This document shows, piece after piece, positions 1-6,146 of a stretch of DNA of 8,171 nucleotides. The DNA comes from Paludibacteraceae bacterium (lineage in GTDB: Bacteria > Bacteroidota > Bacteroidia > Bacteroidales > Paludibacteraceae), in NCBI GenBank assembly GCA_947445425.1, contig CANFFA010000086.1, forward strand, positions 1 through 8,171, in the 5' to 3' direction. The notes under the pieces were generated by a model that had not been told where the DNA came from, did no database searches, and was given only the letters and a program-made list of their open reading frames with translations. Each line of letters starts with the position of its first letter. Within the stretch, counting starts at the first letter, position 1. A program made the position numbers and the translations under genes.

Positions 1-2835
1 CATATTGTTGTACCTGCCATTTGCTTTTCTTTCATTCACAATGGCCTCAACAGCACCTTCTCCAACTCCTTTTATTCCACCGAGACCGAAACGAATATTC
101 CCGCTTTTGGCAACCGTAAAAGTTAAATCACTTTCGTTTACATCAGGGCCCAATACACTCATGCCAAGATTTTTGCACTCGTCCATGAATTTTCCAACTT
201 CCGCAATATCATCTCTATTGCGCGTTAAGTTGGCCGCCATAAATTCCGCAGGGTAATTGGCTTTCAGATAAGCAGTTTGATAGGCAATCCATGAATAACA
301 AGTTGCATGCGATTTGTTAAAAGCATATTTAGCAAATTCAGCCCAGTCACTCCAAATCTGTTCTAATTTGGCAACAGGACCATAGCCATTTTTCTGGCAG
401 CCTTCGATGAATTTCACCTTTAGGGCTTCCATTTTATCTACCAACTTTTTACCCATCGCTTTCCGCAACTCATCGGACTGACCACGTGTAAATCCAGCCA
501 AATCACGACTCAGAAGCATGACCTGTTCTTGATAAACCGTGATGCCATAGGTCTCTTTTAGACGCTTTTCCATAATGGGAAAAGGATATTCTATCACTTC
601 GCGACCATGTTTCCGGTTCACAAACTGAGGGATATATTGCATAGGACCAGGTCTGTAAAGGGCATTCATGGCAATCAAATCTTCGAACTGGGTTGGTTTG
701 AGTGCTTGAAGGTGTTTCTGCATTCCAGCGGACTCAAATTGGAAAGTTCCTACTGTAAGTCCTTTACTGTAAAGCTCATATGTTTTTGGGTCGTCAATAG
801 GAATGTTATCTATATCTATGTCAATTCCTTTGGACTTTTTAATATTGGACAATGCTTCCTTAATAATAGAAAGAGTTTTAAGTCCCAAGAAGTCCATTTT
901 TATTAACCCAATCTCCTCAATAACAGAACCTTCGTATTGAGTCACCAACATTTCCTCTCCGGTTTCTTTATCGGTTGCAGTACTTAAAGGTACGAAATTG
1001 GTTAAATCATCGGCACCAATAATTACCCCACAGGCATGTACCCCCGTTTGACGTACGGTACCTTCCAACATTTCTGCATATCGAAGGGTATTGGAAAGGT
1101 TAATGTCCGATGAATTGCGGGCTGCCTGCATTTCTGGAACATACTTTAAGCAATTGGCAATGTTTACTTTTGGAGACTTTCCATCAGGACCTTCAGGAAA
1201 TTTATCCGGAATTAATTTGGTTAAACGGTCAGCTTCCGAAAGCGGAAGGCGTTGTACCCTGGCAACGTCTTTGATAGACGATTTGGTGGCCATGGTACCA
1301 TAAGTAATAATGTGAGCTACTTTTTCTTTGCCATACTTTTCTGTTACCCAACGCAATACTTGTCCACGACCATCATCATCAAAGTCAATATCGATATCGG
1401 GCATGGAGATACGATCAGGATTGAGAAAACGCTCGAATAGCAAATCATATTTTAGAGGGTCAATATCGGTAATTTTCAAACAATAGGCTACCACTGAACC
1501 TGCTGCCGATCCACGACCTGGTCCAACAGCCACTTTCATCTCACGTGCTGCAGCAATAAAGTCTTGTACAATAAGGAAGTAACCAGGGAATCCCATGGTT
1601 TTCATTACTTCCAACTCAAAATCAATACGCTCAGTTGTTTCAGCATCCATTGTTTCGCCATAGCGAATTTTGGCGCCTTCCATGGTTAGCTTGGCCAAAT
1701 AATCGGCTTCAAGTTTTACCCGCACTGTTTTCTCGTATCCACCCAATCGATCGAATCCATCAGCGAATTCTTGGCGCAACATCTCTTCTGTGAATTTCTC
1801 ACGATACTGTTCCTCTGTGCCAAAATCCTCCGGAATTGGGAACATAGGCATCATGGCAGAAGAGTCAATGTCGTAGTATTCTATTTTATTTGCGATTTCA
1901 ACGGAGTTTTCCAAAGCTTCCGGTATATCGGCAAAAATCTGCCACATCTGTTCAGGCGTTTTCATCCACTCTTGCTTGGTATAACGCATCCGGTTGGGAT
2001 CATCAATGTCCTTACCAGTACTCAAACAGATTAATCTTTCATGTGCTTCACCATGCTCCTCTTCAATGAAGTGTACATCATTGGTAGCTAGTAATTTGGT
2101 ATTTGTTTTTCGGGCTAACTTAACAAGCTCCGCATTTTGCAGCATCTGTTTATCGTAAGTGGTATAATCCGCATTTGGCTTATCGGTTTTGTGACGTTGT
2201 ATTTCAAGATAATAATCATCACCAAAAACCCTTTTATACCAAAGTACAGCTTCTTCAGCTTCAGCTAAATTACCACGTTCTACTTTTTTATGTATTTCAC
2301 CACCCAAACAAGCAGATGAAACAATAAGTCCTTCGCTGTATTTTTCCAATAATTCATGATCGATACGGGGACGGTAATACATGCCGTCGATCCAAGATGC
2401 AGAAACGAGTTTACAGAGATTTTGGTATCCAATTTTATTTTTTGCCAAGATCACCAAGTGATATCCACTTCTATCATCAGAACCTTTTTTAGATTTGTGA
2501 CCATTTCTAGCCACATAGGCTTCGCATCCCAGAATGGGTTTGAAAAGTTTTTGTGAAGCTTTTTCTATTTCAGCTAATAATTCTAATTTTTGGTTTTCAG
2601 AAATACCCTCTGCATTAAGCTCCTTTTTTAAATCTTTAATTTGAGCGTGTACTTTTCCATTTTTCTTTTTGGCATAATTAAAAAATTCCTTGACCCCAAA
2701 CATATTGCCGTGATCGGTCAAGGCAATGGAGTTCATGCCGTTTTTGGAGGCTTTGTCAATTAAGCCGGATATATTAGACATTCCATCCAAGACGGAAAAA
2801 TGAGAGTGTACGTGAAGGTGAACGAATGAATCCAT
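1..2835 (-). CDS. dnaE: DNA polymerase III subunit alpha, 3' part missing (window edge)
   Basis: This is the replicative DNA polymerase catalytic subunit. The frame is open without a stop from the ATG at 2835 to the left edge, giving 945 residues; the remaining C-terminal part lies outside. Residues 1 to about 270 form a PHP domain (HLHVHS at 6-11, LTDHGN at 39-44, NDVH at 252-255). A charged, probably helical insert at about 53-98 is absent from E. coli DnaE; from memory, such an insert is common in Bacteroidota. The polymerase core has GPGRGS at 438-443, catalytic PDIDIDF with D480 and D482, and the third catalytic aspartate D648 in KMDFLGL. FNKSHA at 839-843 and a helix-hairpin-helix GGIKGVGE near 919-926 are conserved family signatures. 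The clamp-binding and OB parts are not visible. There is no intein and no PolC-type exonuclease insertion. It lies 62 bp downstream of aroK on the same strand, with no promoter recognised between them. Confidence 0.97.
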   Translation of the reverse strand, partial: MDSFVHLHVHSHFSVLDGMSNISGLIDKASKNGMNSIALTDHGNMFGVKEFFNYAKKKNGKVHAQIKDLKKELNAEGISENQKLELLAEIEKASQKLFKPILGCEAYVARNGHKSKKGSDDRSGYHLVILAKNKIGYQNLCKLVSASWIDGMYYRPRIDHELLEKYSEGLIVSSACLGGEIHKKVERGNLAEAEEAVLWYKRVFGDDYYLEIQRHKTDKPNADYTTYDKQMLQNAELVKLARKTNTKLLATNDVHFIEEEHGEAHERLICLSTGKDIDDPNRMRYTKQEWMKTPEQMWQIFADIPEALENSVEIANKIEYYDIDSSAMMPMFPIPEDFGTEEQYREKFTEEMLRQEFADGFDRLGGYEKTVRVKLEADYLAKLTMEGAKIRYGETMDAETTERIDFELEVMKTMGFPGYFLIVQDFIAAAREMKVAVGPGRGSAAGSVVAYCLKITDIDPLKYDLLFERFLNPDRISMPDIDIDFDDDGRGQVLRWVTEKYGKEKVAHIITYGTMATKSSIKDVARVQRLPLSEADRLTKLIPDKFPEGPDGKSPKVNIANCLKYVPEMQAARNSSDINLSNTLRYAEMLEGTVRQTGVHACGVIIGADDLTNFVPLSTATDKETGEEMLVTQYEGSVIEEIGLIKMDFLGLKTLSIIKEALSNIKKSKGIDIDIDNIPIDDPKTYELYSKGLTVGTFQFESAGMQKHLQALKPTQFEDLIAMNALYRPGPMQYIPQFVNRKHGREVIEYPFPIMEKRLKETYGITVYQEQVMLLSRDLAGFTRGQSDELRKAMGKKLVDKMEALKVKFIEGCQKNGYGPVAKLEQIWSDWAEFAKYAFNKSHATCYSWIAYQTAYLKANYPAEFMAANLTRNRDDIAEVGKFMDECKNLGMSVLGPDVNESDLTFTVAKSGNIRFGLGGIKGVGEGAVEAIVNERKANGRYNNM

Positions 2836-2860
2836 TGTAAGGGTTTTATGTAAAGGACAT

Positions 2861-2884
2861 CGCTATTATTAAGCTTTAATAGCG
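2861..2884. other. Short inverted repeat between aroK and dnaE
   Basis: Arms CGCTATTA (2861-2868) and TAATAGCG (2877-2884) are perfectly complementary around an 8-nt loop. Neither strand has a good run of T after the stem, so it is a weak candidate for an intrinsic terminator. It could be an mRNA-processing or partial-attenuation hairpin between aroK and dnaE, or chance in AT-rich DNA. Confidence 0.35.
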
Positions 2885-2897
2885 GGATGAAAAGGGG

Positions 2898-3407
2898 CTA
2901 AAGTGATGCCAGATAGTTGCAGGCATCTTGAACAATTTCTTCGTTGGTACCTGTTAACTTTAAGGTAGCCTGACTATAGAACTGTTCACGGGCTGCAAGT
3001 CCATTACGGACAAAATCAAGCAGGTCTTCTGGTTTTTGAGCTGCTACCAAAGGGCGCTTTTCAGGATGAACACTCAATCTGGCTGTTAATTGTTCTGGAC
3101 TATATTTCAAATAGATGGTTAAACCATGGGCATTCATATACTCCACGTTGTCAAAAAAACAAGGTGCGCCGCCGCCTGTAGAAATTACTGCGTTCTCAAT
3201 CAATGCCATTTCTTGCAATGCTTCCCTTTCTAGTTTTCTAAAGGCCTCCTCGCCCAATTCACTGAATATTTCAGGGATAGATTTACCACTTTTCTCGACA
3301 ATATGGGCGTCCATGTCTACAAATTTCAATCCCAACTGAGCTGCTAATAATTTACCAGTACTGGTTTTTCCAGAAGCCATATAGCCAATTAAAAAAATAC
3401 GGATCAT
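2898..3407 (-). CDS. aroK: Shikimate kinase
   Basis: This cytosolic enzyme phosphorylates shikimate with ATP to give shikimate 3-phosphate, the fifth step of the shikimate pathway to aromatic amino acids. The 169-residue product has the usual length and is complete. It shows the Walker A loop GYMASGKT (residues 8-15), the DMD pair D31/D33 that contacts magnesium and shikimate, F56-R57 in the shikimate-binding segment, the GGG motif at 78-80, the LID segment KRPLV with R118, and the late shikimate-binding arginine R140 in REQFY. The start at 3407 puts the P-loop at the expected distance from the N terminus. It reads away from the exported-protein gene at 3725 and towards dnaE, 62 bp downstream, with which it probably shares a transcript. 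The gene symbol is by family; aroL would be an alternative name for the same activity. Confidence 0.97.
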   Translation of the reverse strand: MIRIFLIGYMASGKTSTGKLLAAQLGLKFVDMDAHIVEKSGKSIPEIFSELGEEAFRKLEREALQEMALIENAVISTGGGAPCFFDNVEYMNAHGLTIYLKYSPEQLTARLSVHPEKRPLVAAQKPEDLLDFVRNGLAAREQFYSQATLKLTGTNEEIVQDACNYLASL

Positions 3408-3724
3408 CGCTTTAAGTAATTAATGATTAGTGTTTAACGATTAATGTATAGCCATTGCAGTCGGGATTAAAAGAACTTGTATACCTAAGTATTCGTTCGG
3501 TTAATTCAAAATCAAAGCTTTAAATGGCTATTTGAGCAGCACAAAAATAGTGATAAATAATGATTCAGCCTTGCATGCTTTTTATGAATTTATACAAAGT
3601 ACTACTCTTCAACGTTGACTTTAAATTTATTAACAAGAATTGGGGAAGACGAATAAAAAAACATATTACTTTTGTATTTATGAGTAGCGTGCTTTGAACC
3701 ATTTTTAATCAAACATTTATCATT
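3408..3724. other. Divergent intergenic region, 317 bp, no gene seen
   Basis: This stretch separates aroK (minus) from the exported-protein gene (plus), and I see no coding frame in it. Close to aroK there are three near-copies of ATTAATG (3419-3425, 3426-3432 as ATTAGTG, 3440-3446). A 9-bp inverted repeat, ATAGCCATT at 3448-3456 and AATGGCTAT at 3523-3531, may be chance at that 66-nt spacing. On the minus strand 3542-3549 reads TATTTTTG, which fits the Bacteroidota -7 pattern TAnnTTTG and could serve aroK with a leader of roughly 130 nt, but no TTTG box lies at the right distance. The plus-strand promoter candidate is listed separately. Confidence 0.6.
3640..3674 (+). promoter_or_regulatory. 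Candidate Bacteroidota-type promoter for the gene at 3725
   Basis: TACTTTTG at 3667-3674 is a full match to the -7 element TAnnTTTG. A TTG at 3640-3642 lies 24 nt upstream, a little farther than the usual spacing of about 19-23, so the -33 box is uncertain. The predicted start near 3681 would give a leader of about 45 nt. Confidence 0.5.
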
Positions 3725-4243
3725 ATGAAATTATTTTTATCTTTATTGTGTGTCTGTTTATCCTTTGGTCTATCTGCCCAGTTATTACCTGAACCTGAAA
3801 AAGTTAAAACATCTTGTTTTACGGTAGGTTATCATCAAGGATCAGGTTCTATGGTAGGTATTGATTTTGAATCCGTTATTGTAAATCAATGGAGTGGTCA
3901 AATCGGTACCGGCTTTTATGGTTTTGGAGGCGGTCTCAATTATCACCTAACCAATATTTTTAGAAGTTCCTATTACAATTACATTCGCAGCTCATTTGTC
4001 GGCATTCATTACTGGCGACAAGGTGCAAATGATTCTTATTTACAATTATCAGAATTGAATAAGGGATTCAGAGATAGTCATACGCAAACCCTTATCGGGC
4101 CAAACTTTGTATTTAGAGGTAGAAAGTGGTTTACAGCACAAGTTGGAGTAGGCTATATTCTTGACAAAGGACCTAGATATGTTGGGAAAGCAGATCAAAA
4201 ATTTATGGCAATGTATGCAGTGGGTGTGTATTTTCCATTGTAA
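3725..4243 (+). CDS. Exported protein of unknown function, probably a small outer-membrane beta-barrel
   Basis: I do not recognise a family. The 172-residue product begins with a typical Sec signal peptide: MKLF, a hydrophobic stretch to about residue 16, then a likely signal peptidase I site LSA|Q after residue 18. C9 and C11 lie inside the hydrophobic core, so no lipobox is formed. The mature part of about 154 residues is rich in Gly, Tyr, Phe and Ser and in short alternating stretches that look like amphipathic beta strands (IGTGFYGFGGGLNY, WFTAQVGVGYIL). It ends in a strand-like AVGVYFPL, close to the C terminus. This suggests a small outer-membrane barrel or a periplasmic beta protein; the location is an inference. 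The TAA stop is followed directly by TGA, and a terminator hairpin begins 22 bp later. It has its own promoter candidate and appears to be a single-gene unit. Confidence 0.8.
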   Translation: MKLFLSLLCVCLSFGLSAQLLPEPEKVKTSCFTVGYHQGSGSMVGIDFESVIVNQWSGQIGTGFYGFGGGLNYHLTNIFRSSYYNYIRSSFVGIHYWRQGANDSYLQLSELNKGFRDSHTQTLIGPNFVFRGRKWFTAQVGVGYILDKGPRYVGKADQKFMAMYAVGVYFPL

Positions 4244-4265
4244 TGAATTAATTCCATCATATTCA

Positions 4266-4303
4266 ATAGAAAAGACATACCTCGGTGTGTCTTTTCTATT
4301 TTG
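4266..4303 (+). terminator. Intrinsic terminator after the exported-protein gene
   Basis: A 12-bp perfect stem (4266-4277 with 4288-4299, ATAGAAAAGACA against TGTCTTTTCTAT) extends through a T-G wobble and two more pairs to a CTCG loop at 4281-4284. The T-rich 3' arm and the following T run fit an intrinsic terminator for the gene ending at 4243. It isolates that gene from the purD promoter about 40 bp downstream. Confidence 0.8.
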
Positions 4304-4343
4304 TAAAATATGCAACTCTATAATATCAATAATAAAAGTTCAA

Positions 4344-4375
4344 TTTTGCCAAACGGCTAAAAAATAGTACTTTTG
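4344..4375 (+). promoter_or_regulatory. Bacteroidota-type promoter for purD
   Basis: TTTTG at 4344-4348, a 19-nt spacer and TACTTTTG at 4368-4375 match the -33 TTTG / -7 TAnnTTTG promoter in both boxes and in spacing. The predicted transcription start is near 4382, giving a leader of about 40 nt before the ATG at 4422. No PurR-like operator or purine riboswitch is recognisable in this short leader. Confidence 0.75.
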
Positions 4376-4421
4376 CAGCTTCAAATAGATTTAATTTTTA
4401 TAATAATAAAAAGATAAAACC

Positions 4422-5690
4422 ATGAATATTCTTCTCCTTGGTTCAGGCGGACGTGAAAACGCAATGGCTTGGAAAATAGCACAAAGCCCTAGATTAACTC
4501 AACTTTTTGTTGCGCCAGGAAATCCTGGAACGGCTGCACTAGCTACTAATTTAGATATTGCTGCGGATGATTTTTCAAAGCTAAAAGTAGCAGTTCTCGA
4601 TAACAAAATTGATATCGTTGTCGTTGGGCCGGAAGATCCATTGGTAAAAGGGATTGTTGACTTTTTTGCGGCAGATGCAGCATTGAAAAATGTACCGGTA
4701 GTGGGTCCTGATAAAGTAGGGGCTCAATTGGAAGGAAGTAAAGATTTTTCCAAGCAGTTTATGCTTCGTCACAACATCCCAACGGCTGGATATTTAAGTG
4801 TGACGGATGATAATTTAGGGGAGGGGATTGCTTATCTTAAAGGATTAAAACCACCTTATGTATTGAAAGCAGATGGCTTGGCTGCAGGAAAAGGTGTTTT
4901 GATTCTAAATGATTTGGGCGAAACGATAGTTGAACTTCAATCGATGCTAGACGGTAAGTTTGGTGCTGCCAGCCAAACTGTAGTCATAGAAGAATTTCTC
5001 GATGGAATCGAATGTTCTGTCTTTGTAATGACGGATGGTGTAAATTACAAAATACTTCCAGAAGCCAAAGATTATAAACGCATTGGCGAAGGTGATAAAG
5101 GTTTAAATACCGGTGGAATGGGAGCTGTTTCGCCAGTCGCTTTTGCAGATGCCGAGTTTATGCAAAAAGTGGAGGAGCGTATTATTAAGCCTACCGTTGA
5201 GGGATTACGCAGCGAAGGTATTTTATATAAAGGCTTTATCTTCTTGGGATTAATCAAAGTTGATGGTGAGCCTGTTACTATTGAATACAATGCCCGTATG
5301 GGAGATCCAGAAACCGAAGTAGTTATGCTGCGTATCAAGAGTGATTTCCTCGATTTAATCGAAGGAGTAGCTTATGGCAATTTGAACGAAAAGACTTTAG
5401 AAATTGACGAACGCAGTGCTGTAACGGTGATGTTGGTTGCTGGTGGTTATCCAGAAGAATATGCCAAAGGGGATGAAATAACAGGATTGGAAAATGTTGA
5501 AGGAAGTATTGTTTTCCATGCAGGTACTAAAGCTAAGGATGGTAAAATAGTAACCAATGGTGGTCGCGTGATGGCCATTAGTTCTTATGGCAATAGTAAA
5601 GCAGAAGCCTTGGCTTTATCATTTGCTAATGCGCAGAAGATAAGTTATGACAAGAAATATTTTAGAAGTGATATTGGGTTTGACTTGTAA
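4422..5690 (+). CDS. purD: Phosphoribosylamine-glycine ligase (GAR synthetase)
   Basis: This cytosolic ATP-grasp enzyme joins 5-phosphoribosylamine and glycine, using ATP, to make glycinamide ribonucleotide, the second step of purine synthesis. The 422-residue product is full length (E. coli PurD is about 429). The N-terminal domain shows LLGSGGRE (5-12) and [19 protein letters not shown] and AQLEGSKDF follow. The ATP-grasp core has [20 protein letters not shown] and [10 protein letters not shown]. The magnesium ligands are E288 and N290 in [13 protein letters not shown]. The C-terminal domain has [15 protein letters not shown] and TNGGRV, and ends with the usual FRSDIGFD. An oddity is N13 in GGREN, where the family usually has histidine (GGREHA). 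Its own promoter lies just upstream; the small lipoprotein gene starts 32 bp downstream and may be co-transcribed. The other purine genes are not in the window. Confidence 0.98.
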   Translation: MNILLLGSGGRENAMAWKIAQSPRLTQLFVAPGNPGTAALATNLDIAADDFSKLKVAVLDNKIDIVVVGPEDPLVKGIVDFFAADAALKNVPVVGPDKVGAQLEGSKDFSKQFMLRHNIPTAGYLSVTDDNLGEGIAYLKGLKPPYVLKADGLAAGKGVLILNDLGETIVELQSMLDGKFGAASQTVVIEEFLDGIECSVFVMTDGVNYKILPEAKDYKRIGEGDKGLNTGGMGAVSPVAFADAEFMQKVEERIIKPTVEGLRSEGILYKGFIFLGLIKVDGEPVTIEYNARMGDPETEVVMLRIKSDFLDLIEGVAYGNLNEKTLEIDERSAVTVMLVAGGYPEEYAKGDEITGLENVEGSIVFHAGTKAKDGKIVTNGGRVMAISSYGNSKAEALALSFANAQKISYDKKYFRSDIGFDL

Positions 5691-5722
5691 TTTAATATAT
5701 CTATATAAATAACAGAAAGCTT

Positions 5723-6013
5723 ATGAAAAAAGCAATGATTGCCTTCCTCTCAGTTTTAACGATTTTTTTAATGTCATGCAGCAAAGACGAGGTAAAACAA
5801 AATTGGATTATTACTGTAACAATAGAAACGACTTACAGCCCGGTAGATAATAATTTTCCAATGACAAAACAAACAAGCACTATTGAAAAAAATGATCTTA
5901 CTGAAGCTGAAGTAAAGACAGAAACGTCTAAAATGGCTTCAACTGTATCGCAGACTTTAGGAACAATGACAATGACAACTAAAATCTCAGCCACCTATGC
6001 TGTAAAGAAGTAG
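5723..6013 (+). CDS. Small lipoprotein of unknown function, probably surface-exposed
   Basis: I do not recognise a family. The 96-residue product starts with MKKAMIAF, a hydrophobic core and a lipobox LMSC, so it should be cleaved before C19 and lipidated. Directly after the cysteine comes SKDE. In Bacteroidota a Lys/Ser-plus-acidic stretch at this place acts as a lipoprotein export signal to the cell surface, so surface display is likely but inferred. The mature part of 78 residues looks like a strand (WIITVTIETTY), a polar helix around TEAEVKTETSKMAST, and a closing strand (TKISATYAV), and is rich in Thr and Lys. It begins 32 bp after purD on the same strand with no TAnnTTTG box in the gap, so read-through from purD is the simplest source of transcript. 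It is followed by a large terminator-like palindrome. Confidence 0.8.
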   Translation: MKKAMIAFLSVLTIFLMSCSKDEVKQNWIITVTIETTYSPVDNNFPMTKQTSTIEKNDLTEAEVKTETSKMASTVSQTLGTMTMTTKISATYAVKK

Positions 6014-6063
6014 CTTCATAATCTGTTTTCAAACTGGTAATAAGTTAGTTCCCAGGTATTATT

Positions 6064-6135
6064 GACAAAAGAAACGACACTTTTATATTTGCAAATGAAC
6101 TCATTTGTAAATATAAAAGTGTCGTTTCTTTTGTC
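6064..6135. terminator. 72-nt near-perfect palindrome, likely bidirectional terminator
   Basis: Arms of 35 nt (6064-6098 and 6101-6135) flank a 2-nt centre. All positions pair by Watson-Crick rules except G6091 with T6108, which is a G-U wobble in plus-strand RNA. The outer arms are A-rich on the left (ACAAAAGAAACG) and T-rich on the right, so either strand gives a hairpin ending in a U-rich arm. It lies 50 bp after the lipoprotein stop and 11 bp after the stop of the convergent radical SAM gene, the expected place for a shared terminator. A 35-bp stem is much longer than usual for one. No target-site duplication is seen at its ends. Confidence 0.8.
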
Positions 6136-6146
6136 CGGAAATTTGG

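Noticed and set aside
5..2556. Several plus-strand open frames of 62-99 codons (for example 607-906, 1091-1303, 1771-2034)
   Set aside because: They lie opposite the continuous dnaE frame, show no recognisable motif, and are explained as its antisense shadows.
1..2835. Possible intein or split site in dnaE, as found in some other bacteria
   Set aside because: The conserved blocks follow each other in normal order; the only extra segment is a charged insert in the PHP domain, with no splicing motifs.
2861..2884. Hairpin as a true terminator separating aroK from dnaE
   Set aside because: There is no U-rich tail on either strand and no promoter is recognisable before dnaE, so complete termination there is unlikely; kept only as an inverted repeat.
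3115..3339. Plus-strand open frame of 74 codons
   Set aside because: It is entirely antisense to aroK, whose catalytic motifs are intact; no independent support.
3419..3446. Short ATTAATG near-repeats as a possible operator or CRISPR-like array
   Set aside because: Three short, irregular AT-rich copies with no constant spacer; likely simple sequence.
4049..4367. Open frames overlapping the end of the exported-protein gene on both strands (4049-4315 minus, 4161-4367 plus)
   Set aside because: They run through the terminator hairpin at 4266-4303 and the purD promoter, and have no start context or domain of their own.
4581..5338. Minus-strand open frames of 63 and 88 codons inside purD
   Set aside because: These are shadows of the well-conserved purD coding frame.
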